From the NCBI RefSeq assembly GCF_000215085.1, contig NC_015589.1, positions 3,174,120 to 3,238,119 on the forward strand: a DNA stretch of 64,000 nt, read 5' to 3'. The translations under genes were made by a program, and so were the position numbers. This document shows, piece by piece, positions 43,400-52,479 of the stretch (positions within the stretch are counted from its first letter, which is position 1; each line of letters begins with the position of its first letter). Source of the DNA: Desulforamulus ruminis DSM 2154. Its GTDB lineage: Bacteria; Bacillota; Desulfotomaculia; Desulfotomaculales; Desulfotomaculaceae. Below the pieces are notes generated by a model that saw only the letters and a list, made by a program, of their open reading frames with translations, ran no database searches and was not told the origin of the DNA.

Positions 43400-43551
43400 T
43401 TTCTCTTCTCCCATTCCTCAAATACCCTTTGCCGGAGCTTCATTACGCTCTCCCGGAGTGGGTCTTGCTGATGTCAGCACTGCAAAACACAAATGGACAC
43501 ATTTATGCCTGTGTCCCCGGCAACTTCCGTAACCCTTCTTATAAAAAAACA

Positions 43552-43568
43552 AATCCCCATGCGGGGTT
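43552..43568 (-). terminator. Terminator overlapping the ireB stop codon
   Basis: AATCCCC and GGGGTT form a 6-bp stem with a 4-base loop, and TTTGTTTTTTT follows on the minus strand. The ireB stop codon lies in the stem. Confidence 0.75.
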
Positions 43569-43824
43569 ACTTTTGCTCCAGATAATTCTTAACCAGCTCT
43601 TCCAGCAGTTCATCCCGCTCAAGCCTGCGAATCAAACTGCGGGCATTGCCGTGACTGGTGATGTAAGCCGGGTCTCCGGACAAAAGGTAACCTACCAATT
43701 GATTTATGGGATTGTAGCCCTTCTCTTTAAGGGCAGCATACACTGCCAGCAGTATTTCACGGGCTTGGTTAACTTCTTCAGCCTGGACCTTGAACATTAC
43801 GGTCTCTTGAGATATATCAGCCAT
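43567..43824 (-). CDS. ireB: IreB family regulatory phosphoprotein (UPF0297, YrzL-like)
   Basis: The 85-residue protein matches IreB/YrzL closely: [32 protein letters not shown] and [21 protein letters not shown]. In Enterococcus faecalis IreB is a target of the Ser/Thr kinase IreK and affects cephalosporin tolerance. The N-terminal segment has Ser and Thr (DISQETV) that could be phosphorylated. It follows alaS in the conserved order, here with three genes in between. ATG 43824 follows GGGAGG. Confidence 0.92.
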   Translation of the reverse strand: MADISQETVMFKVQAEEVNQAREILLAVYAALKEKGYNPINQLVGYLLSGDPAYITSHGNARSLIRRLERDELLEELVKNYLEQK

Positions 43825-43963
43825 GGCAAAGACCTCCCAGTCCTAATATTACCTGTAATATTAATATTAATTCAACGAATCTTTCTGCTTTCCTCTATTT
43901 GTCAAAAAAAAGGATTTTAAAATTGGGAATACTGATTTAGAGAAGCAGGTCAGGAGGGTCTAA

Positions 43964-44692
43964 ATGGAAACATTTGTGATTATCGTCCGGGCTTTTATCG
44001 GGTTTTTTACTTTATTGATCTACGCACGGATTCTAGGGAAGAAACAAATAAGTCAATTAAGCGTTTTTGATTATATTACGGGCATCACCATCGGTTCACT
44101 GACCTCCAATATGATTGTAAACCTGGATTCCCGGGCCTGGAATCACTGGCTGGGACTTTCCGTGGTGATCATTCTTACCCTCATGATGCAGTACATCACC
44201 ATCAAGTTTCAGTTTCTTAATAAAGTCATTGTGGGAGAGCCCACACTGGTAATCCATAAGGGACAGATTTTAGAAAAAAATATGCGTCAAATGAGATTTA
44301 CCCTTTCCGATTTAACAGAACGGCTGCGTCAGAAAAATATTTTTAACCTGGCGGATGTTGAATTCGCTATTTTGGAAACCGGAGGCACCCTTTCGGTACA
44401 AAAAAAATCACAGCACCGGCCTCTAACGCCCCTGGATTTGGGGCTCCGCACAGAACACCAGGGCATGCCCACCGCCGTGATTCAGGAGGGGGCCATGATT
44501 GAGCATAATATGCAACGGCTTAACCTGGATGCCAACTGGCTCCTAAAAGAATTAAAAGACCAATACGGTGTGGAACACATCAAAGAAGTCTTTTACGCCG
44601 AAGTGAATCCTGCGGGTAAGCTTTACGCGGATACCTATAAAGATAAATTTAAACAGTTCTTAGACCCCAGCGATTTCAAGGGACCCTTTTAA
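43964..44692 (+). CDS. DUF421 membrane protein (YetF-like)
   Basis: The 242-residue protein has three transmembrane segments in the first 85 residues (FVIIVRAFIGFFTLLIYARILG; ITIGSLTSNMIV; LGLSVVIILTLMMQYI) and a soluble alpha/beta DUF421 domain (VGEPTLVIHKGQILEKNMRQ, ADVEFAILETGGTLSV). The family is common in spore formers, where some members act in sporulation or germination; the biochemical role is unknown. ATG 43964 follows GGAGGG. It is followed after 35 bases by a DUF4363 gene. Confidence 0.88.
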   Translation: METFVIIVRAFIGFFTLLIYARILGKKQISQLSVFDYITGITIGSLTSNMIVNLDSRAWNHWLGLSVVIILTLMMQYITIKFQFLNKVIVGEPTLVIHKGQILEKNMRQMRFTLSDLTERLRQKNIFNLADVEFAILETGGTLSVQKKSQHRPLTPLDLGLRTEHQGMPTAVIQEGAMIEHNMQRLNLDANWLLKELKDQYGVEHIKEVFYAEVNPAGKLYADTYKDKFKQFLDPSDFKGPF

Positions 44693-44727
44693 AAGATAGC
44701 AAAGGATTTCTACAAACAGGAGGTATT

Positions 44728-45093
44728 ATGATCAAACGCCTATTGCTATGGGGCGTTGTGGCCCTGGCTTTAATCAGTTTTGTCTTAATTTTAAACTCCG
44801 GATCTTACCTGAAAAAACCCCTGCATCCCCAGGAAGATATTATGAATTACCTTTCTCTGGTCACCGACAATATCCAGAGAGAAAACTGGACGCTGGCCCA
44901 GGAAAATTATGACCGTCTGCTTGAAGTTTGGCCTGTGATTAAGAAAAGGATTTCCTTCAGCACCGAACACGATCAAGTGGAGAGGTTTGAAGAAACTCTG
45001 GAGCAGTTGGGTGCCAGCATCCAGGTCCGGGAACCGGTCACTGCGCTGCGGGACTTAGCCGTTTTAAGAAAAACCTATGATAATTTCAAATAG
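44728..45093 (+). CDS. DUF4363 family protein
   Basis: The 121-residue protein has an N-terminal membrane segment (LLLWGVVALALISFVLIL, about residues 4-21) and a helical extracytoplasmic domain. The pattern fits DUF4363, which is often next to DUF421 genes in Clostridia; the two probably form a membrane unit. ATG 44728 follows AGGAGG. The function is unknown. Confidence 0.75.
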   Translation: MIKRLLLWGVVALALISFVLILNSGSYLKKPLHPQEDIMNYLSLVTDNIQRENWTLAQENYDRLLEVWPVIKKRISFSTEHDQVERFEETLEQLGASIQVREPVTALRDLAVLRKTYDNFK

Positions 45094-45146
45094 CGTCAGC
45101 AAACCTGCCTTGGCTGATCTTAAAATTTCACGCCGTTGTCGGGAGA

Positions 45147-45179
45147 AACAGGCACCGTGTCCCCGACGGTGCCTGTTTT
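45147..45179. terminator. Bidirectional terminator between convergent genes
   Basis: AAACAGGCACCGT and ACGGTGCCTGTTTT form a 13-bp perfect stem with a 6-base loop. It ends at the stop codon of the minus-strand hypothetical gene. Confidence 0.9.
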
Positions 45180-45575
45180 CTATCGATTCATAGACATCAA
45201 TCGAAACAGTTGCTGAAAAAGCATCAGGGGATCCAGCGGGGGATAACCGGCCCTCCGGCTTTCCTGCACCGGCTCCTGAAAACTGTTCATTTCCATTATC
45301 TTGGTTTGAACCTTCTGGAATTCCTTATGCATATTTTCCATTTGGACTGTAAGAGCATCCGCAGCCTCCTGAGCCTGCTGCAGAAAACCCGTGAATTCTT
45401 GCATCATTCCTTTTAATCCAGGACTTTGGCTTAAACCAAGCATGGCTAATGTTCCCAATAACTGCATGTGATCCACATCCAGCCTGAGTTGTATTCCCGG
45501 TAAACCCGATACGATAGGAACCCCCTGGGATTTTTCCTTAACAGTTTTCGGGGCCCTTCTGGGTGGAAAAAACAT
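45180..45575 (-). CDS. Hypothetical protein, helical
   Basis: I do not recognise this 131-residue protein. It starts with a basic Pro/Arg segment and has a central helical region (LQQAQEAADALTVQMENMHKEFQ) that may form a coiled coil. There is no membrane segment. ATG 45575 follows GGAGGGGAGG. It lies downstream of alaS but converges on the DUF4363 gene, and a role cannot be inferred. Confidence 0.6.
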   Translation of the reverse strand: MFFPPRRAPKTVKEKSQGVPIVSGLPGIQLRLDVDHMQLLGTLAMLGLSQSPGLKGMMQEFTGFLQQAQEAADALTVQMENMHKEFQKVQTKIMEMNSFQEPVQESRRAGYPPLDPLMLFQQLFRLMSMNR

Positions 45576-45666
45576 TCGTTAACCTCCCCTCCGGTGATCA
45601 AAAATCCTCTTGTCTATCTATCATATGGTCTTTTCTCCCGGGGGGTTACAGATAAAAAAACGAAAA

Positions 45667-45685
45667 GACTGGCTGTAAGCCAGTC
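45667..45685 (-). terminator. Terminator of alaS
   Basis: GACTGGCT and AGCCAGTC form an 8-bp perfect stem with a 3-base loop, followed on the minus strand by TTTTCGTTTTTTT. Confidence 0.9.
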
Positions 45686-45693
45686 CCTCCGCT

Positions 45694-48327
45694 TTATTTC
45701 ATTTGTTTTTCCACCACAGCATAGACCCGATCAATAGCCTCTTGCAGTTTAGCCGGCTCTTTGCCGCCGGCCTGAGCCATATCCGGTCTTCCACCGCCGC
45801 CGCCGCCAACCATCTTAGCAATCTCTTTAATCAGATTCCCGGCATGAAGCCCCCGCCCCAGCAGGTCTTTGGTTACAGCCGCCACCAGATTCACCTTTTC
45901 ACCGGCGGTACTGCCCAATAAGATGACACCGCTGCCCATTTTATCCCGGATCATATCCACCATGCCCCGCAGATTGTCCATATCCGGGGCGGCAACTACC
46001 GAGGTCAGTACCGGCACGCCTTTGATCTCTTTGGCTTGTCCCAGAATATCCTGTACCTCGGATCGGGCCAGTTTGCCTCTTAATTCCTCAATCTCACGCT
46101 CCAGAACTTTGTTTTGCTGGACCATGGCTTCCACCCGGCGCACCAGTTCAGGAACCGGGGCTTTTATGACCCCGGCAATTTCCTCCAACTGGGCTTCTTT
46201 CAAGGTCAGATATCTTAACACACCCAAACCGGTTACAGCCTCTATCCGCCGCAGACCGGCTCCCACGCTGGTTTCATTGATAATTTTAAACAATCCTACT
46301 TCGGCGGTGGAGGTCAAATGGGTGCCTCCGCAGAGTTCCAGACTAAAATCGCCCATTTTAACCACCCGGACCTCTTTCCCGTACTTTTCCCCAAAGAGAG
46401 CCGCAGCCCCCATGGCCTTAGCCTTGGGAAGAGTGGTCTCAAAAACTTCTACAGGTAAATTGGCCAGAACCGCATTGTTGACAATTTCCTCAATGCGGCC
46501 AAGTTCTTCAGGGGTTACCGCCGCATAATGGGTAAAGTCAAAGCGCAGGCGCTCGGGATCCACCAGAGAACCGGCCTGATTCACATGATCCCCTAGAACC
46601 TTTTTCAAGGCTTTATGCAGCAGGTGGGTCGCCGAATGGTTTCGGGCGGTTTCTCCCCGGCGGTCGGGCTCCACCTGAACCTTAACGGAATCATGCCGTT
46701 TAAGGGTTCCGGAAAGCACTTTCCCCCGGTGCACAATTAATCCTTCCACCGGCTTGCTGACCGCATCAATGGCCACTTCCAGTCCGTCTCCCCTGAGTAT
46801 GGCGTGATCGGTCACCTGACCGCCGGACTCGGCATAACAGGGAGTCACATCCAGGACGATCTCCACTTCCTCCCCGGCCCCTGCGGAAATCTCCTGCAGT
46901 CCGTCCTTCAACAGAGCCAGCACATTGGCCTCGGATTCCAGCGTGCCGTAACCCACAAAATGAGTTTCTCCCAGTTCCTCCCGCAGGGCTTTGTACAATA
47001 CTCCCCGCTCGGACAGGTATTCCGTTTCCTGCCTGGCGCTGCGGGCGCGCTTCCGCTGTTCCTCCATGGCCGCGGCAAATCCCTTTTCATCCACCGTTAG
47101 ACCCTGTTCTTCGGCAATTTCCCGGGTTAATTCCAGGGGGAAACCAAAGGTATCATAAAGCCGAAAGGCATCCGGCCCGGATATTTCTCCTTTTCCGGTG
47201 TTTTTGGCCTCGTTGATTAAGACCGAAAGAATATCGCTCCCCGCCGCCAGAGTTTCCATAAATCGCTCTTCTTCGGTATGAATCACCCGGAGAATATGCT
47301 CTTTTCTTTGCTTTAAATCCGGATAAGCGTCTTCCATTTGTTGAATAACGGCGCCGGAAACCTTGTACAAAAAGGGCTCCCGCACTCCCAGCACCCGTCC
47401 GAAACGTACCGCCCGGCGCAGCAGACGCCGAATTACATAGCCCCGACCTTCATTGCCGGGCAATGCTCCGTCACTGACCGCAAAGGTGACGGCCCGGCAA
47501 TGGTCGGCAATTACCTTTAGGGCCAGATCCACCGAACCGCTTTGGCCATATTTTTGTCCGGCCAGATCCGCCGTAAAATCCATAATTTCCCGGAACAGGT
47601 CGGTATCAAAGTTGGAAGCAACTCCCTGCAGCACCGAAGCCACCCGTTCCAGACCCATGCCGGTGTCAATTCCCTTGTTCTCCAGAGGAGAATAATTGCC
47701 CTCTTCGTCCCGGAAAAATTGAATAAATACCAAATTCCAGATTTCCAGGAAGCGGTCGCAGTCACAGCCCACCTGGCAATCCGGGGAACCACATCCCCGG
47801 TCCTCACCCAGGTCCACATAAATTTCCGAGCAGGGGCCGCAGGGGCCCACACCGATCTCCCAGAAATTTGTTTCTTTGCCTAGTCGGACAATTCGTTCAG
47901 CGGGTATGCCCACCACCTTGTTCCAGATTTCAAAGGCTTCATCGTCATCCAGATAAATGGTGATCCAGAGGCTTTCCTTCGGGAGTTTTAACTCTTCGGT
48001 AACAAACTCCCAGGCCCAGGGAATGGCCTTTTCCTTAAAGTAGTCACCAAAGGAAAAGTTGCCCAGCATTTCAAAGAAAGTATGGTGGCGGGCCGTCCGG
48101 CCAACGGATTCAATATCCGGGGTGCGGATGCATTTTTGGCAGGTGGTTACCCGCTTTACTTCAGGAACGGCCTGTCCGGTAAAAAAAGGCTTAAAAGGCA
48201 CCATTCCCGCAGCCGTCCATAAAATGCTGGGGTCGTTATGAGGTATAAGAGAAGCACTGGGCAGAATTTGATGTCCCCGTTTTTCAAAAAATTTTAGATA
48301 CTTCTCCCGTAATTCTTTTCCGGTCAT
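45694..48327 (-). CDS. alaS: Alanyl-tRNA synthetase
   Basis: The 877-residue class II synthetase charges tRNA-Ala. The catalytic core has HTFFEMLGNFSFGDYFKE (motif 2 area, about residues 75-92), and the editing domain has the zinc-binding HSATHLLH and CGGTHL motifs. The C-terminal domain ends with a GGGGGGRPDMAQAGG stretch, as usual. ATG 48327 is ten bases after AGGAGGG; the frame runs 33 codons further with no start signal. The length is typical. I looked for a T-box leader upstream and found none. Confidence 0.97.
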   Translation of the reverse strand: MTGKELREKYLKFFEKRGHQILPSASLIPHNDPSILWTAAGMVPFKPFFTGQAVPEVKRVTTCQKCIRTPDIESVGRTARHHTFFEMLGNFSFGDYFKEKAIPWAWEFVTEELKLPKESLWITIYLDDDEAFEIWNKVVGIPAERIVRLGKETNFWEIGVGPCGPCSEIYVDLGEDRGCGSPDCQVGCDCDRFLEIWNLVFIQFFRDEEGNYSPLENKGIDTGMGLERVASVLQGVASNFDTDLFREIMDFTADLAGQKYGQSGSVDLALKVIADHCRAVTFAVSDGALPGNEGRGYVIRRLLRRAVRFGRVLGVREPFLYKVSGAVIQQMEDAYPDLKQRKEHILRVIHTEEERFMETLAAGSDILSVLINEAKNTGKGEISGPDAFRLYDTFGFPLELTREIAEEQGLTVDEKGFAAAMEEQRKRARSARQETEYLSERGVLYKALREELGETHFVGYGTLESEANVLALLKDGLQEISAGAGEEVEIVLDVTPCYAESGGQVTDHAILRGDGLEVAIDAVSKPVEGLIVHRGKVLSGTLKRHDSVKVQVEPDRRGETARNHSATHLLHKALKKVLGDHVNQAGSLVDPERLRFDFTHYAAVTPEELGRIEEIVNNAVLANLPVEVFETTLPKAKAMGAAALFGEKYGKEVRVVKMGDFSLELCGGTHLTSTAEVGLFKIINETSVGAGLRRIEAVTGLGVLRYLTLKEAQLEEIAGVIKAPVPELVRRVEAMVQQNKVLEREIEELRGKLARSEVQDILGQAKEIKGVPVLTSVVAAPDMDNLRGMVDMIRDKMGSGVILLGSTAGEKVNLVAAVTKDLLGRGLHAGNLIKEIAKMVGGGGGGRPDMAQAGGKEPAKLQEAIDRVYAVVEKQMK

Positions 48328-48480
48328 CAATGCATATTCCCTCCTGCTTTTCGAATCACGCAAAACGGCAAAATCCACAATTATCTTCCAAATATTAATA
48401 TTATAGTAAAAATTGAGAGGGGTCAATGGTGCTGAAAAGCATTCCTTTAGGGTCTGGCTGTTAGACTTATTCTGTATTTC

Positions 48481-48639
48481 CCGGGGTCCTGTTGTTAGCC
48501 TTATCCTTTATTTCCTTGGGTCTCGTTGTTCGTATCTATGCATTCCTCTCCAGGGTTTGTTATTCAACCGTAAGAAAAACATCATACCAACAACAGGACC
48601 CAAAAGGAAAATCCTTAAGGCCAACAACGGGACCCCGAT
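48481..48639. repeat. Long imperfect inverted repeat upstream of alaS
   Basis: Arms 48481-48533 and 48586-48639 are inverted copies: one reads CGGGGTCCTGTTGTTAGCCTTA and so on, and the other, reversed, CGGGGTCCCGTTGTTGGCCTTA, each followed by a second GGGTC..GTTGTT unit. About 50 bases separate the arms. Within each arm the GGGTCC.GTTGTT unit occurs twice, about 35 bases apart. No gene overlaps it. It could be a nonautonomous palindromic element or the source of a structured RNA. Confidence 0.7.
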
Positions 48640-48654
48640 GGAATCCCCCTTAAT

Positions 48655-49686
48655 CTAATTAAGCTTTTCCCATACAAAACCAATGCCAATTCTGGCCACC
48701 GCCACCAGGGGCACCGCCAGCAGCATACCGGCAATTCCGAACAGGTGACCCCCGGCCAGAAGGGCCACAATAATGGTTAGTGGATGTAATCCCATACTGT
48801 TGCCCAGAATTCTGGGCGAAATAATACTGCCCTCCAACTGTTGAATAATAAAAACCGCCACAATCACTTTAAGGGCCAGCCATTTGGATTCCAGGAGGGC
48901 CAGAGCCACCGCGGGAACAGCGCCAATTAAAGGCCCGAAATAAGGGATTAATTCAGCCAAGCCGGCAATGACCCCCAGCATGGCGGCGAATTCCAGACCC
49001 ACCAGGGCAAAGGCCGCCCCGCTCAAAATACCGACAATCACCACCACCGTCAGATGCCCCCGGACAAAACAGGCAATCACATGGTCAATTTCCTTGGCCA
49101 ACCGGCAGACATCGTTATAGCATCTTGGGGGAACCAAGGAAGCGCCCCGTTTTTTGATGGGTTGTAAATCCTTCATGATGTAAAAAGCCAGGACCGGAGC
49201 CAGGGCAAAGTTAATCAGGTTGCCCACCAGAGCCAGCAGCAAATCCGCCGCCTTCCTGGCAATCTCCATTAGCTTTGCCTCTCCCCAGCGAATTCGCTCG
49301 TTCAAAATCTGCTGCAGACCTGGCGGCAGAGCACTGTCGGCAAACCGCTGTTGAATGGACTGAACCATCCCTTCCACTTGATCCGTATAGGCAGGGATGG
49401 CCTGGCCTAAACTTTCTAATTGGTTAATCATTCTGGGGATCCCATACATTAAAACGCTGGTCACAATAATAACGACCCCCAGATAAAGGATGAGAATGGC
49501 AGCCACCCGGGAAGTCCCCCGGCGCTCCATCCGGTCGACAATAGGATTTAATAAATATACCAGGACAATGGCTAAAATAAAGGGCAAAAATAAGCCCCGG
49601 ATTAAATAAAGAAAATACGCGGCCAGACCCAGCAAAAAGGTTATGAATAAGATACGATAGGTTTGTTTCTCGTTCCACCAGGGCAT
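48655..49686 (-). CDS. AI-2E family transporter (YrrI/PerM-like)
   Basis: The 343-residue membrane protein has about eight hydrophobic segments; family marks are FLLGLAAYFLYLIRGLFLPF, VYLLNPIVDRMERRG and IISPRILGNSMGLHPLTII near the C-terminus. The PerM/AI-2E family moves small molecules or ions out of the cell; the substrate is unknown. It is upstream of alaS, like yrrI in Bacillus. ATG 49686 follows GGGGGA; the first ATG at 49704 does not. Confidence 0.88.
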   Translation of the reverse strand: MPWWNEKQTYRILFITFLLGLAAYFLYLIRGLFLPFILAIVLVYLLNPIVDRMERRGTSRVAAILILYLGVVIIVTSVLMYGIPRMINQLESLGQAIPAYTDQVEGMVQSIQQRFADSALPPGLQQILNERIRWGEAKLMEIARKAADLLLALVGNLINFALAPVLAFYIMKDLQPIKKRGASLVPPRCYNDVCRLAKEIDHVIACFVRGHLTVVVIVGILSGAAFALVGLEFAAMLGVIAGLAELIPYFGPLIGAVPAVALALLESKWLALKVIVAVFIIQQLEGSIISPRILGNSMGLHPLTIIVALLAGGHLFGIAGMLLAVPLVAVARIGIGFVWEKLN

Positions 49687-49743
49687 AACAGGTCCCCCGT
49701 GCATGTTATAAGTATCCTTAGCATCCTAAAGGGATGGTACGAA

Positions 49744-49768
49744 AAAGTGAGGACGTAGTCCTCACTTT
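49744..49768 (-). terminator. Hairpin between the small-gene pair and the AI-2E gene
   Basis: AAAGTGAGGAC and GTCCTCACTTT form an 11-bp perfect stem with a 3-base loop, followed by TTC on the minus strand. It follows the small gene at 49780 by 11 bases. Confidence 0.75.
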
Positions 49769-49779
49769 AGGTTACTAAT

Positions 49780-49956
49780 TTACCTGATCATATCACTGAC
49801 TCGGCTGCTCATGCCTTTCATCATCTTTTGAGCCCGATTCCGGGCTTTCCGAGTGGTTCCCAGCAGCATTTTTTCCGGTTTTCTCTGGGGTTTAAAAGCC
49901 ATTCCCATGGCTGCTCCGAGTAAACTACCGGCAATTACACCACGCCAAAATCCCAT
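49780..49956 (-). CDS. Small YtxH-like membrane protein
   Basis: The 58-residue product starts with a short hydrophobic, glycine-rich segment (GVIAGSLLGAAMGMAF, residues 6-21) followed by a basic helix (KPQRKPEKMLLGTTRKARNR). This layout fits YtxH-type small membrane proteins. ATG 49956 lies behind GGGGGTGA. It follows the zinc-ribbon gene by 21 bases, so the two are probably cotranscribed. The function is unknown. Confidence 0.7.
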   Translation of the reverse strand: MGFWRGVIAGSLLGAAMGMAFKPQRKPEKMLLGTTRKARNRAQKMMKGMSSRVSDMIR

Positions 49957-49977
49957 CGCGCCTTCACCCCCTACAGA

Positions 49978-50151
49978 CTAATATAGTTGATTATTGTGCG
50001 GATCAAAGGAAACCAGACTGCCGTCTTCGGCAACCTCAAAAACATCTACTCCCTCTTTGTTCATACGGTATTCCACGCAACAATCCCAGCAATAATACTG
50101 GTCTATACCCACTTTGCCGGTGGCTTTACCACCGCAAACCGGACAGGTCAA
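49978..50151 (-). CDS. Small zinc-ribbon protein
   Basis: The 57-residue product has two cysteine pairs, CPVC (residues 3-6) and CWDCC (about residues 21-25), that can bind one zinc, followed by an acidic beta-rich tail. The start is TTG 50151 about eight bases after GGGGG. It is upstream of the YtxH-like gene. No function is assigned; the small size and cysteines suggest a regulator or adaptor. Confidence 0.65.
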   Translation of the reverse strand: MTCPVCGGKATGKVGIDQYYCWDCCVEYRMNKEGVDVFEVAEDGSLVSFDPHNNQLY

Positions 50152-50351
50152 TGGAAAGGCCCCCTTACGTAAAATTCTAACTGTTCGTTATTATTACCAA
50201 CATCAACGGGAAAAATGCAATGGGCTAAAATGATTACGGTTTCATTTCAATCTGAAAATATTGGCTTAGTTTAAAAAGTTTTAATTTAACTTTAATATCT
50301 ACCTTAGAAAGACATTTTATAATAAAGAAAACCAGTGTTATGGGGTGTAAA

Positions 50352-51041
50352 ATGTTAAGCATAACTATGATGTTCAGTTGGTCCCTCGCCACCGCCGGCA
50401 AATACATTGCTTCTATGCCTATTCCCATTGAATGGGTACGGGGTGACAGCGCAACACACAGTTTTATTAACGAACAGGGCAGAAAAATTTTATTTAACGA
50501 TGGTCACAAGAAAGCCTTTCAGTTTTTCCAAATTTTTGCGGAGCCCTTGGACAGCGGGGTCCTCTGGGTGGACACCGGCCTTAAGAGCACCTGTCACCTG
50601 TATGATCCCGATACCCAAAGCGGCATGTGGTTCTGGCCCAGTGCCGCAGAAAAATGCACCGAGTTTTATAACAAAGCCCGCAAATTATGGCAGCAAAAGA
50701 AACATGACAAGGCTATTTTTTACCTGGGGGCCGCCATTCATCTGGTTCAGGACATGTGCGTTCCACACCACGCAGCCTGCAAAATATTTGGCAGTCATAT
50801 GGATTTTGAAGATTGGGCCGAGTCCCACAAAGATCACTATAAAGTTACCCGAGGCGGTATTTATGATCTCGCCCTTAAACCGGAAGAATGGATTGCTGAA
50901 AACGCCAGGTTGGCCAAAGCATTCTACCCACTGGTAGAGGACGGTGCCCGCACAGGCTACCACCAGGCCGCGGAAATCTTGCTCCCCCAGGCCCAGCGAA
51001 CCACAGCCGGTTTTTTATTGCAATTTTATAATCAACTGTAA
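50352..51041 (+). CDS. Zinc-dependent phospholipase C / S1-P1 nuclease-fold protein
   Basis: The protein (about 229 residues) has the metal-ligand pattern of the zinc PLC family: HSFINEQGR near the N-terminus, YLGAAIHLVQDMCVPHHA (about residues 120-137) and DFEDWAESHKDHY. No clear signal peptide is seen, although family members are normally secreted. ATG 50352 has a GGGGTG site; ATG 50340 is the alternative. It is followed after 22 bases by a glycosyltransferase, so both may act on envelope lipids. Confidence 0.75.
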   Translation: MLSITMMFSWSLATAGKYIASMPIPIEWVRGDSATHSFINEQGRKILFNDGHKKAFQFFQIFAEPLDSGVLWVDTGLKSTCHLYDPDTQSGMWFWPSAAEKCTEFYNKARKLWQQKKHDKAIFYLGAAIHLVQDMCVPHHAACKIFGSHMDFEDWAESHKDHYKVTRGGIYDLALKPEEWIAENARLAKAFYPLVEDGARTGYHQAAEILLPQAQRTTAGFLLQFYNQL

Positions 51042-51063
51042 GGATGGAAAGGAGATACCGATT

Positions 51064-52200
51064 TTGAAGGTAGCCATTTTTACAGATACTTTTGTTCCTC
51101 AGGTGAACGGAGTAGCCCGGACCATTGGCAGGCTGGCCGATCACCTGGCAGCCCGGGGCATCCCCTGCCTGGTGCTTTCGCCGGATGTCAATCTGTCGGT
51201 TCCTAACGGATATCAGATCTATCCTTCACCCGGCTTTGAAGTCCCCTTCTACCAAGAATGTAAGGTGGCTCTCCCCAACTTCTCGGAAATATCCAGCCAA
51301 CTGGATTTTTTTCAACCGACCATTATTCACCTGGTCACCGAAATCTCCATGGGCCTATGCGGTCTAAAATATGCCGCCGCCAGACAAATTCCTGCGGTCG
51401 GTTCCTATCACACGAATTTTCCTCAGTATCTTTCCTATTACAAACTGGGCCTCTTCACCAACTGGGTTTGGAAATACTTGAAATGGTTTCATAACCAGTG
51501 CCTGGTCAATTATTGCCCTTCCCGGTCCACCCTGCAATTGCTGGAGAAAAAGGGGATACGGAACCTGCAACTCTGGGGCCGGGGCATTGACGCTTCTCTT
51601 TACCAGCCTGGAAAAGCCGATCCTTCTTTTAAAGCCAGGATCGGGGCCCAAAATAAGACTCTTTTACTGTACGTGGGGCGACTGGCACCGGAAAAAGATC
51701 TGGATATTTTAATGGAAACCATGAAAGTAATTCATCCCATCCACCCGGATATTCATCTGGTTATTACCGGAGACGGTCCGCTGGCCGCGAAATTAAAAGA
51801 GGAGGCAACTCCCAACATTACCTTTACCGGTTACTTACATGGAGAAGAGTTGGCAACCGTTTACGCTTCTTGTGATATTTTTGTTTTTCCCTCCACCACT
51901 GAAACCTACGGCAATGTTATCCTGGAGGCCATGGCCTCCGGCCTGCCGGTGGTGGCACCTTACTGCGGAGGAATTAAGGATAACTTGTTGGACCGTCATA
52001 ACGGGCTGGTCTGCCGCCCCCGCAGTGTTCGCGATATGATGAAGATCCTGGTTGCTTTAAAAGAAAATCCTGCCCTTAGAAAAACCCTGGCCTGCCAGGC
52101 CCGGGCTTACTCCCTGAGCAAATCCTGGGATCAGGAATTGAATAACCTTCTGGATAGCTACGATAACGTAGTTCACCGGCGTCAAGGGGTAGCCCTTTAA
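51064..52200 (+). CDS. Glycosyltransferase family 4 (GT-B fold)
   Basis: The 378-residue enzyme has the N-terminal FTDTFVPQVNGVARTIGRLADHL glycine loop and the donor-site VGRLAPEKDLDILME and ETYGNVILEAMASGLPVVAP (E-x7-E motif, about residues 280-300). It resembles glycolipid and mannosyl transferases of the PimB/MgtA type. The real start is TTG 51064, ten bases after GGAGA; the frame runs on into the preceding gene. It probably acts at the inner membrane face. Confidence 0.88.
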   Translation: MKVAIFTDTFVPQVNGVARTIGRLADHLAARGIPCLVLSPDVNLSVPNGYQIYPSPGFEVPFYQECKVALPNFSEISSQLDFFQPTIIHLVTEISMGLCGLKYAAARQIPAVGSYHTNFPQYLSYYKLGLFTNWVWKYLKWFHNQCLVNYCPSRSTLQLLEKKGIRNLQLWGRGIDASLYQPGKADPSFKARIGAQNKTLLLYVGRLAPEKDLDILMETMKVIHPIHPDIHLVITGDGPLAAKLKEEATPNITFTGYLHGEELATVYASCDIFVFPSTTETYGNVILEAMASGLPVVAPYCGGIKDNLLDRHNGLVCRPRSVRDMMKILVALKENPALRKTLACQARAYSLSKSWDQELNNLLDSYDNVVHRRQGVAL

Positions 52201-52248
52201 TCTTCTTGTTATAAAACAAGAGTTTCTCCCCCTCATGACCTGTCGTGG

Positions 52249-52278
52249 GATAGAATTCGGTTTTCCACCAATTCTATC
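52249..52278 (+). terminator. Terminator of the glycosyltransferase gene
   Basis: GATAGAATT and AATTCTATC form a 9-bp perfect stem with a 12-base loop, followed by TTCTTTTTTG. Confidence 0.85.
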
Positions 52279-52479
52279 TTCTTTTTTGTCACATAGAAAA
52301 TATAAATCTTCCCAGGTGCATAGATATAATCAGGGGCTGCTGCAACTTGAGATATTAAAAAAATTTTTAAAAAGAATATTAGGTATTGATTTTAATACTG
52401 AGCTTCTTTATATTGACAGTAGCACCATTCATTAGGATGTTAGACACCAAAAATACCCCATATAAAAGGGGGCGTTTCT

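Noticed and set aside
43495-43516. GGACACA/TGTGTCC hairpin between ireB and ruvX
   Set aside because: It pairs over 7 bases with no T-run and no link to a gene end; too little to call a function.
48328-48480. T-box leader for alaS
   Set aside because: No T-box sequence (GGGTGGTACCGCG on the minus strand) or terminator/antiterminator pair was found.
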